Assembly (NCBI GenBank): GCA_027604505.1
Contig: JADIIX010000224.1
Location: 1 to 23,392 of the forward strand
Direction: 5' to 3'
Source: Gonapodya sp. JEL0774
Lineage: Eukaryota > Monoblepharomycota > Monoblepharidomycetes > Monoblepharidales > Gonapodyaceae
Length of the DNA stretch: 23,392 nucleotides
Shown: one piece after another, positions 1-8,912 of the stretch
How positions within the stretch are numbered: position 1 is the stretch's first letter
How the letters are laid out: each line of letters starts with the position of its first letter
Translations under genes and position numbers: made by a program
The notes under the pieces: model-generated
The model's database searches: none
The model's input: only the letters and a program-made list of their open reading frames with translations
What the model was told of the DNA's origin: nothing

Positions 1-640
1 CCCATGTCAATTGATCATCATGGGAGCATGTTCCTTCACTCCCAAGCTATCACATATCACCCTTGACATGTATTGTGCTGATTTTGAGAAGAAAATATAG
101 ATATCAAAATGTAATCTGTATGGAGTCACAAATTCAACGGTTCGCTTAACACCTATCAGGACCCATCACCATTGGCCATCATGGGAGCGTGTACCTTCAC
201 TCCCAAGACATCTCACATAAACATTGACATGTATTTTGTTTGTTTTGAGAATAAAATGGAGATCTCAATATGTAAAATGTGTGGAGTTACAAATTCAAAG
301 GTTCGCCCAACCCATATCACACTCATCGCCATTTGTCATCATGGGTGCATGTTAGGTCTAAACCAAGCTGTCTCACATCAAATTTAACATGTATTTTGTT
401 GGTTTGAGAAGAAAATGGAGATCTCAATATGTGAAATGTGTGCAGTTACAAATTCAAAGGTTCGCCCAACCCATCTCAGCACCATCACCATTGGTCGTCA
501 TTGGAGGGTCTTTCAACACTTATAACACTGCTAGCAACAACATTGATATGTAATGTGTTCGTTTTGTAACGAAAATTGGGACTGTTAAGTGTTTCAAGTA
601 CCGAGTTGCAAATTCAAAGTTTTGTGTCATATCGCCAGTT
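1..640. repeat. Diverged ~160-bp tandem repeat, about four copies
   Basis: A motif around 'catcatggg' recurs at 16, 177 and 337, with a weaker copy at about 496, so the period is 159-161 bp. Each unit also carries 'gacatgtatt', 'ttttgagaa.aaaat' and 'acaaattcaaaggttcgcc'-like segments in the same order. Copies 2 and 3 are closest; the fourth, from about 485, is strongly diverged. Short open frames inside the units are not conserved between copies, so I see no gene here. The array may start before the window. Confidence 0.85.
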
Positions 641-1381
641 TGGACCCAATAAACTGTCTTTTCAAAGGGGTAACTCTACTTCCCCCCTCACAAAAAACAT
701 TCTACCATATATTGGGAGTGTTTAAGGCAGTTTGGAGGGGGTCACAAAAGTGTATCACAGTCACACACCCCTAGTAGGTGTGTTCAAATAGGGGTCGTCG
801 TATTTGGGTACTCTCAAATCTAAGTCAGAAGTGTTTGGTGATCTGAATCTCGAATCTCACACTTCTACTTTGCCACTGTCTCGTTGAGGAGGAAAATGGC
901 TGTCCAGTTCACGCGGGCTAGCGATTAACAGGCCTCAGCTTCTTTTATGCATCAGTGTGCCTAGTTGATTGCCCCATAGGCACATTTGGGTACCTCAGTC
1001 GTGACATGGAGGTCGGTGTCATGTGCCCTGGAGCAAATGCGATGACGATACACCAACAATGAGCAACTTCTTCAAAGGGCGAAATCAATAAAGGAATTGC
1101 ATTAGAATACTCTTCTCAGTCAATTTTTCAATGTTTGTTTCCTGGATGCGTTTGTGGAATGGCCTGTTTGATGATGACTCATGCACCTTCCCACAAGGGC
1201 TGGAATGACACCTCCAAAACCCTCCCAGCCTTATAATTAGTCAATCCCAGCGATTCTGCCGATGCCTACAAAGAATTCCAATCATATCGTCAACGGCGCG
1301 CTAAAAGAGAAGACGTCGGAAAGTAGAGTGCTCGACTAGAGTTCCTCCGCTGCATCGCCGCCACCATCCACTCGTCCCGAC
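641..1381. other. Non-coding stretch before the small gene
   Basis: I see no convincing coding exon. A perfect 7-bp inverted repeat (acacacc / ggtgtgt) lies at 763-783 with a 7-base loop. A TATA-like TTATAATTAG at 1231-1240 sits about 140 bp upstream of the ATG at 1382 and could serve the following small gene. Confidence 0.4.
1231..1240 (+). promoter_or_regulatory. TATA-like box upstream of small gene
   Basis: TTATAATTAG lies about 140 bp before the ATG at 1382. This is sequence resemblance and position only. Confidence 0.25.
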
Positions 1382-1790
1382 ATGTCCAGCTTGGAAGACG
1401 CGGCATTTGAAGGAGGAGCACTAGACTTCGTTGCCTGTTTCTGTGAAGGTGAGTAGATCTCAAGTTTCTACGTTGAACGTGGTGTCCCTGTGTTCGTGCC
1501 CTCAAACCTAACCCATCCCAACAAGCCTTCTCAAACATCCAGAACTCACGTAGAGTGCATACGCAGATTGAATAAGCATACGTATGGTAAGCCTTCGTTG
1601 CCCCCAAGAATAATCGTTGATTTCACTCTAGTTTACTGCAAAATTTCATTATCTCTATCTGCTATCAGCCAATTCCAATCTTGAGGCACTATTGGGGTCT
1701 GGAATGTTCTTTAATCAGGCGCTGGTTTGTTTTCTGGTTTGTGAGGTCGCTCGGCGGACGGCAATTGTCTTTACAAAGCAAAGTGAGTGA
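1382..1790 (+). CDS. Probable small two-exon gene, unknown product (~62 aa)
   Basis: Exons 1382-1448 and 1669-1790. The first begins ATG TCC AGC and ends GAA G before a gtgagt donor. The second follows an acceptor 'tgctatcag' and joins in the right phase. The product starts MSSLEDAAFEGG and has a hydrophobic stretch (LLGSGMFFNQALVCFLV) that could be one membrane helix or a buried helix, then a basic VARRTAIVF segment and a TGA at 1788-1790. A second gtgagt donor at 1783 means translation could instead continue into a third exon; three acceptors downstream (about 1821, 1860, 1911) would each give a different short tail. I recognise no family. Support is clean splice phase and protein-like composition. 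Confidence 0.4.
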
Positions 1791-2054
1791 AGATAAGCAG
1801 TTGCGGATCCCTATTGATGCAGAATACGTAGTTTTCTGCTTTATGAGTTTGACAATGTAGGCTAATGCTTGAATACATGTAAATTACGAGCACATTTGGT
1901 TTTGAATGCAGATGCCAGACTGTGTCCCAATACAAACCCAAACGGATACGTTGCGTTTCCCCTCACTATCAGTATATTTGTCTATCATATTTCAAAAATT
2001 GACCTAGAATATAGAAGTCCGCGGGACATATTTGAGTGGTATTTGGTCGTATTT

Positions 2055-2086
2055 GGATACCGGGCCCAGTATCCAGATATCTGGAT
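2055..2086. repeat. Overlapping palindromes (16-bp perfect palindrome)
   Basis: Positions 2071-2086 read atccagatatctggat, a perfect 16-bp palindrome. It overlaps an inverted repeat ggatac (2055-2060) / gtatcc (2069-2074). Related 'tatttggatac' words recur at about 2050 and 2130. Confidence 0.7.
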
Positions 2087-2514
2087 GTTGGTCTAGTGTG
2101 TTTGGCATGTTTGATGTGTTTGAATGTATTTGGATACGACGGGATACAAGGCCCGTTTTGCTGATCATGTTACCCAAACCCACTCCCCCTGCTTTCGGAG
2201 CAGGAGATTTATTGGCTTCATGCGAATGGAGTTTATGTTGCCTAAACTACTCTAGTTACTCCCAATAGTGATATTATAATTGGAAGACTTTGTATCTCGC
2301 GTCTAGTCATCAATTATTCCATGATTCCCCTGTAACTACTCACCTGCACGGCTGCCAGGAGGACCTGCAGCAATTTTAACGGCCAAAAGAATAAAAAAGG
2401 GGTCGACAAAAGTGGACCCCTCATAACCCCTTGAGTCTCTTCTGTGGATTGCGGTGTTTTGGGTTTTCTGTTAGACCGTGATGGGGACGAACACGAAACC
2501 TTCGTTTGTGGCTT

Positions 2515-2780
2515 GGCGAAACCACTTACCGGGTATCACACATGCTGCTTTTTTCAACCAGGGACGACTCGAAGTCCCTGACAGGGCAGGGAGAAAGCCG
2601 AGAACTTTCAGTCTGTTTGCCTGGCATAAATCCTTGTCGGGTACATTTCAAACCAGGGTCGATGGCAACTGTCCCTGACAGGGCAGGAAGAAAACCGATT
2701 ACTTTCAGTCTGTCTGCCTGGCATAAATCTTTATCAGGTACATCTCAAACCAGGGTCGATTGGAACCGTCCCTGAGTGGT
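2515..2780. repeat. 97-bp tandem repeat, about 2.7 copies
   Basis: The word tccctga recurs at 2575, 2672 and 2769, exactly 97 bp apart, with accompanying 'aaccaggg', 'ctttcagtctgt' and 'tgcctggcataaatc' segments in the same order. In the first copy cagggac (2559-2565) and gtccctg (2574-2580) form a perfect 7-bp inverted repeat; in the later copies one arm is mutated to cagggtc. Open frames across it follow from the repeat and are not called as genes. Confidence 0.8.
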
Positions 2781-3005
2781 GGCATGAAACAGATTGATAA
2801 CCAAGCAACATGCGCTCTTCAAGTCGCGTTTTCCTTTGACAGTGGACACTGATACCGTCCACGGGCATTTGATATTGACACTTTCACCGAAGAGCATAGA
2901 TAAGGTCTGTTGAGCTAGCGGCCTCATGATTGTCCATGGTGTTACTGATGGCTCCTCCTCGTCTTCTCCATTGTGTGACATCCGTATCAACTTTAATCGT
3001 TAAAC

Positions 3006-6000
3006 ATGTACAGGATGGGTCGTTACACCCTATCAGACTCTCATATTGCCGCTCTTGCACTGCTTTCCTTGTGCTGGCTGTTCCTGGCCTCACTCACATC
3101 GGCCGCACCCTACAGTAAGCTGGCCGTGTCGGCTCCTGCGCAATCTTAATATCCAACCGGCTCCTTTGCCACTCTGTAGGAAATTGCTCACCAGGTTCTT
3201 ATCTGTCAGGAACAAGTTGCGCTCCCTGTAACCCTGGTACATTCTCCACTGGCAATGCGACCTCCTGCACCGCCTGTAACGCGGGCACATACTCCCTCCA
3301 ACGTGCATCTTCCTGCATCAGCTATAGTGCCGGTACATACTCCAACTCAAGTTCGTTTACCTGCACTGCTTGTCCTGTCGGTACATACTCCTTGTTAGGT
3401 GCATCTAGTTGCACGAACTGTTCATACGGCACATACTCCATCAATGGTTTATCCTGCACGAACTGCCCCGCCGGTACCTCTTCTTCGTCCGGCGCGTCTA
3501 GTTGCACGAACTGCACCTCCGGCACGTACTCTGTCAGCGGTTTGGCCTGCACAAACTGCCCCGCCGGCACCTCCTCCTTATCCGGCGCGTCAACCTGCAC
3601 CACTTGCGCTGCCGGCACCTTCTCCTCGTCTGGTGCGCCAAATTGCATGGCCTGTCCTACGGGCACCTTCTCCTCCTCGAATGCGGCCACCTGCGACAAC
3701 TGTACCGCAGGCACGTACTCGTCCTCCAGTGCGTCTACCTGCACCACTTGTCCAGCGGGCAGCTACTCTCTGCCCGGTGCATCTAGTTGCACGAATTGTA
3801 CGGCAGGCACGTACTCTGGTACCGGTTTATCCTGCTCAACCTGCCCAGCCGGCACTTTCTCCTTATCCGGCGCGTCGACCTGCACCACTTGCGCTGCCGG
3901 CACTTTCTCCTCGTCCGGTGCGCCAAATTGCATGGCCTGTCCTACCGGCACCTTCTCCTCCTCGAATGCGGCCACCTGCGAGAACTGCACTGCAGGCACG
4001 TACTCGTCCTCCAGTGCGTCTACCTGCACCACTTGTCCAGCGGGCAGCTACTCTCTGCCCGGTGCATCTAGTTGCACGAATTGTACGGCAGGCACGTACT
4101 CTGGTACCGGTTTGTCCTGCTCAACCTGCCCAGCCGGCACTTTCTCCTTGTCTGGTGCTTCTACATGCACGAATTGCACTGCGGGTAGCTCCTCCTTTTC
4201 CGGCGCGTGGGCTTGCACAACTTGTCCCGCTGGCGCACGCTCCATCAGTGGCTTGTCCTGCACGACCTGCGAAGCAGGAACATACTCTTACTCAGATTCG
4301 TCCAGCTGTATTAGTTGCCCCGCTGGTTCATATTCTCCCGGCAATGCGTCCTCCTGCACTCCTTGTCCTGGCGGCACATACCCAAACCGCTATGCCTCCT
4401 CTTGCAATACCTGCCCTGCCGGTAGTTACTCCCCCGGAAATCTATCCGTATGTGAGATGTGCGGGATCGGAACCTATTCAAACAGCAATGCATCCTCCTG
4501 CACCGCCTGCGCCGCTGGCACATATTCCTACCTGTCTCATTCTCAAATTTGCCCCAAATGCAATACTACCACCACTTCCTCTGGTGTGTCCCTCTGCACG
4601 TGTCCCATTTCATCTTGGTTCCCATCCGGCTCCTGCGCCTGCCGCGGGGGCTATTTCGAATTCATCATTTCTCAATCGAATTCGTCTTTCTGCTTTGGAT
4701 GCGAGGAAGGATTTTACTCTCTCCCCGGTGCAAAAACTTGTAGCCCGTGCTACCCCGGCACCTACTCTGACTCGTTCGCGGCCTCTTGTACGATCTGCCC
4801 CGCAGGCAAATATTCTGGTTCATTCGGGTCAATTACATGCTCGTCATGTGCCCCCGGTACATACTCCACCGAAAATGCATCCTCGTGTAGGACCTGTGCC
4901 GCCGGCACATATTCCGGCAGTAGCGCATCCTCCTGCACAACTTGCCCCGCCGGCACATACTCCGGCAGTAAAGCAACCTCCTGCACTACCTGCGCCGCCG
5001 GCACGTACTCCAGCAGTAGTGCATCCTCCTGTACGAACTGCGCCGCCGGCACGTACTCCAGCAGCGGTGCATCCTCGTGCGCAACCTGCGCTGCTGGTAC
5101 ATACTCCGATAGAAGTTCGTCTTCCTGCACTCGTTGCCCTCCGGGCACCTCATCACCCTCGGGTGCTTCCTCCTGTACCGCATGTATCGCTGGAACGTTC
5201 TCTACAGACGGTTCATCCTGTGGTACTTGCCCCGCGGGCACGTACTCCAGCAGTAGTGCGTCCTCCTGCATTACCTGCACTGCCGGCACGTACTCCACCA
5301 GTGACGCATCCTCCTGTGCGACCTGCGTCCCTGGCACGTACTCCATCAGTAATGCATCCTCATGCACAGCCTGCGCCGCCGGAACGTACTCCAACACTAG
5401 CGCAGCACCCTCGTGCACACCCTGCGTCGCTGGTACATACTCCGAAGGAAATTCGTCTTCCTGCACTCGTTGCCCTCTGGGCACCTCATCAACGTCTAGT
5501 GCATCTTCTTGTACCGCCTGTATCGCTGGGACGTTCTCGATAGACGGTTCATCCTGTACCACTTGTCCCGCTGGCACGTACTCCAACAGCAGTGCGTCTG
5601 CCTGCAATTCCTGTGCTCCTGGCACCTCATCACCCTTGGGTTCGTCCTACTGTACCACTTGCATCGCTGGCACGTTCTCTACAGACGGTGCATACTGCGA
5701 ACTTTGTCCCGCAGGCACGTACTCAACCAGCGGTGCGTCCTTCTGCATGACCTGCGCCGCTGGCACGTACTCCGTCAGGGGATCATCCTCTTGCACTCAT
5801 TGCCCTCCTGGCACCTCATCCCCCTTGGGTTCATCCTCCTGTACCACTTGCGTCGCTGGCACATTCTCTACAGACGGTTTATTCTGTACCAACTGTCCCG
5901 CTGGCACATATTCTAACACCAGTGCGTCCTCCTGCATAGCCTGCGCCGCGGGTACATATTCCGATAGCACTTCATCTTCTTGTACTTCTTGTCTCCCGGG

Positions 6001-6595
6001 CACCTCATCGCCGTTGGGTGCGTCCTCCTGTAGCACCTGCGTCGCTGGCACGTTCTCTGCGGACGGCTCAATCTGTGCCGCTTGTCCCGCTGGCACGTAC
6101 TCCAACAGCAATGCGTCCTCCTGCGCGTCTTGCCTTCCGGGCACCTCATCACCCTTGGGTTCGTCCTCTTGTACAGCCTGTGTCGGTGGCACCTCTTCCA
6201 TCGACGGTTCATCCTGCACAACTTGCGTTGCTGGCACGTACTCCACCGGTAGTGCATCTTCATGCAACAACTGTACCGCTGGCACATACTCTAATAGCAG
6301 TTCATCTTCCTGCACTCCTTGCCCTCCTGGCACCTCATCACCCTTGGGTGCCGCAGCATGCCAGCCCTGCGCCGCTAGCACGTTTTCCATCGATGGCTCC
6401 CCCTGTGCTGCTTGCCCTCCTGGCACCTCATCACCGTCGGGTGCGTCATCTTGTTTGCTAGTCATATCATCAAGCACGACCACAGAGAGTACAAAGACAA
6501 CGAGCACGACCACAGAGAGCACGTGGAGGACGACTGAAACATCAAGTACATCCACAGAAAGTCTAACGACAACATCGAGTACTGGCGAAAATTAG
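3006..6595 (+). CDS. Secreted Cys-rich repeat protein (GCC2/GCC3, ephrin-receptor-like repeats)
   Basis: Exons 3006-3114 and 3180-6595; the 65-nt intron has gtaagc/ctgtag ends and splits an Arg codon in matching phase. About 1174 residues. The ATG at 3006, or the in-frame ATG at 3015 (GRYTLSDS), starts a signal peptide with core LALLSLCWLFLASLTSA. From residue ~38 to ~1128 the chain is a run of 15-16-residue units of the type C-x2-C-xAGTYSxxxASS, roughly 65-70 of them, as in ephrin-receptor-like/GCC2_GCC3 domains of extracellular proteins. A degenerate, non-GTYS island lies at about 4540-4740. The last ~46 residues are Ser/Thr-rich (TTTEST repeats) and end without a hydrophobic anchor, so the protein should be secreted or wall-associated; the tail is a likely O-glycosylation region. 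Function unknown; adhesion or surface coat is inference. Confidence 0.92.
3576..4145 (+). repeat. 285-bp tandem duplication within the Cys-rich gene
   Basis: The word ccttatccggcgcgt occurs at 3576 and 3861, and the following diverged unit begins at 4146 (ccttgtctgg), so two copies of exactly 285 bp (95 codons, six Cys-repeat units) lie head to tail. The encoded blocks differ at very few residues (for example CDNC versus CENC), whereas neighbouring units are much more diverged. This points to a recent duplication, or to conversion between copies. Confidence 0.9.
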
Positions 6596-8248
6596 AGAAA
6601 CAGATAGATTGTTACTGTACTACAGAGAAAACCACCACTTCTAGACTGACAATGTTACATCCATAAAAGGGAAGATAAAAAGTGAAGCCAATCTCCTAGA
6701 ATAACCTCGACATTGAGATGAAACAGTTTATTTTTCTAGATCTCGATTGTGATCGTCTAATGTCCCAGCCACACCGCAACACTGCAACACCACAACAACT
6801 ACATCGCTGAGCATACCGCCACAAAATTTGTGAAACGGGAGAAAGTCCAGGAAACATACAACATATCACGAAGTCTGGAGTTGCTGTAACCAAAGCGTTG
6901 GCAGAAAAAGTATTACCGTGGAAGGATACAGCACCTCTAGTGCAGGCGTGCAGCCATAAAAATATTGTGTTCTGCCTGTCCAAACTGGCCGCAACACTGC
7001 AACGCCACGAGAAAATCCCTTGCAGAGCGCACCCAGGTCTTTTCAAAGAGGTTGTTGTTGCGGTGTCACGGTGTGATGGTGTTGAGGTGTTGCAGCGACA
7101 GTCGTCACTGACAACTGTTCAATTGAGATTCTCTTACCAAATTAAATTCCGAACTTTTGTGACCCCATCGTGACTCTCGTTTTAAGTCAGATCAACTTGT
7201 GACCTCAATCCTGATTATCCTTTCAAATCAACGTCGAGTATACCATGATTGAACGGCCACACCAAAACGCGAGTACTTTCATTTTCAAAATCACACTTTT
7301 CTTTTCAAAAGCACGTAATTTTGTAAGAAAAGTAAACTGTGGAAAACTAAATGTCAAAAGTACAAAAAAATCGTTTTCTCTTCTTCAGGGTCCTTGGTAA
7401 CCCATGACCGAACGGCCACCCATCTTTTGACTTTATTTCGTGTTCCAGTTCGTTCATTTCATTTTCAAAAATGTCTTTTTTTTTTTGAGGGAAAGGCGTT
7501 ACATAACAGCTTGTACCTATTATTTGTTAACTTCGCTTATCCCTATTTGTTAACTGCTACAGCGTCCGCCGTTCATCCGCGGGGGGCGCCTGACCTGGTT
7601 CCCCGCGACTGCCAACACTCTGGCCAGGTGAGAAGGGCGCGAGAGGGACGCTATCTTTTCTATTTCGCGACTGTATTTGCTCATATTACATCACTCAAAT
7701 CAGTGAGGAGTGTCAAGTTAACATCATCCGGGATAAGGTGATGTGCCTTCAACACCAGCCAGCAGCCGAAAAGTATCCACTTGAGGAGGCTAGCAGGACT
7801 CTGCTTCATATAGTCGGTCAATACCCTGGCGGTACATTAATATTTATTGGTGTACGCTGGTGGCCTCGAATGGTGGATGCTGGCATGCTGGTTGGGGAAT
7901 CAGAGGGTCGCACCGGGAGCCCGAGGATGCTGAATCTATCTGGATATCTATTCCTTTCTATTCTAGTTCGTATATTTATTGTTTTCCTTGCTGGTACAGT
8001 TCTTCTGGACTGCCATTAGTGTGGCCATGTGGACTGACTGTCACTGGATCATGGTCACAAGTGGTTGCCTTCCTCTTTGCTGTCTTCAGTGAAATCGGGG
8101 GATAAATCAGGGGATGAAAGGAAGAAAATAAATGGTTGCCGTTCGGGGATTTTGCTCTTTTGCAAGGAATTTCAGGACCTGCATTTCGGTCTTTCAGACT
8201 CTCTTAACGCTTTCTTCACCCTCTCTTCACCCTCTCTTCATCCTCCCC
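6596..8248. other. Long intergenic stretch, no supported gene
   Basis: I found no exon chain with family motifs or matching splice phases. Short direct repeats occur: a 15-mer ccgcaacactgcaac at 6774 and 6989, and gaacggccac at 7251 and 7410, the latter in a wider similar context with A/T-rich flanks. Purine- and pyrimidine-rich tracts lie at 7260-7490. An ATG-initiated frame from 7741 to 8019 (92 codons) ends in a hydrophobic segment (YLFLSILVRIFIVFLAG), but nothing else supports it as a gene. Confidence 0.4.
8212..8247. repeat. Short 11-bp-period pyrimidine repeat
   Basis: The unit 'ctctcttcacc' and variants repeat about three times just before the TATA-like box at 8249. CT-rich tracts of this sort are common in fungal promoters. 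Confidence 0.5.
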
Positions 8249-8257
8249 TATTTAAAG
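8249..8257 (+). promoter_or_regulatory. TATA-like box TATTTAAAG
   Basis: TATTTAAAG follows a CT-rich tract and resembles a core promoter. No clear coding region follows at once, so its target is unknown. It may serve the unassigned open frame that ends at 8885. Confidence 0.3.
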
Positions 8258-8591
8258 CCACTCTTTATTCTTCCAATGCCCTTGGTCATTGAAACTTATC
8301 TCTTCTATTCATAGGCACTAACATTTGCCCCCTTCCCACAGCATAACCAATCAGTATTTTATGATGGGTTTAGTTTGCAAGCTGGGGTACACAAGGTCCA
8401 GCGGTAAGCCAGTCAGGTCATTGAAGACTGGCATCATGCAGTCACAAGTGCCAAATTCATTGGTAACAATACGTGAGCAGGTAAGTAGTAGGAATGGCGG
8501 GGGCTGTAATGGTCATCTGGTACTGGATGCCGAGAAGGACAAGTACTAGGGACCACAGTCTCAGCTCATTCACTGACGGGGTGTGTTGTAA

Positions 8592-8885
8592 GCTATAGCC
8601 GGGAAGATTGAGGGTGGAATACTGAATGGCAAGAAGCGGTGCAGAAATAGGTCCAACTGCCGAGCGCTCCTCATGATCCAGACCTTTATATGTGAATCAC
8701 CACCTGCACCGAACCATTTTCAATTCTGGACTTCGCATCGCATCAATCTTCCTCTCGGCATATTCCAAGCGATGATGGCTTGCACTTCGGTGTACAGAAG
8801 ATTACATAACAGTGATCCTCTTATTCATCCCTGGAATCTAGACTTGGCCAAGATACTCAACCTCGAGACTCCGTTACACCCGTGA
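8592..8885 (+). other. Unassigned open frame, possible terminal exon
   Basis: A 97-residue open stretch runs from just after a 'gtaag' acceptor-like site at 8592 to TGA at 8883-8885, only 27 bp before the convergent dehydrogenase stop. Its end reads NLDLAKILNLETPLHP and looks protein-like. An earlier piece, MMGLVCKLGY... from about 8361, ends at a good gtaagt donor (8481), but I could not join the two in phase. No family recognised. It could be the last exon of a small gene or chance. Confidence 0.2.
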
Positions 8886-8912
8886 GCCATCATTTCTCTC
8901 TAGTCTGAGTTC

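Noticed and set aside
1-640. CRISPR-like array
   Set aside because: Units are diverged along their whole length with no short constant repeat and unique spacers, and the sequence is eukaryotic.
3399-5543. A 714-codon plus-strand open frame overlapping the Cys-rich gene in another frame
   Set aside because: Its Pro/Ala/Arg-rich product is a frame-shifted reading of the 48-nt repeats; the repeats lack stops in several frames. The real frame has a signal peptide, spaced Cys and a phased intron.
4762-5625. Long minus-strand frames (287 and 252 codons, here and at 5797-6555) with YVPAGQVVQED repeats
   Set aside because: They are exact antisense images of the Cys-rich repeats and end where the repeats end; no start context, signal or family supports them.
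6774-7096. CAACACC-rich segments at both ends, suggesting a mobile element with inverted ends
   Set aside because: The similarity is that of a simple CAA/CAC-rich motif with many mismatches; no target-site duplication or clear boundary is visible.
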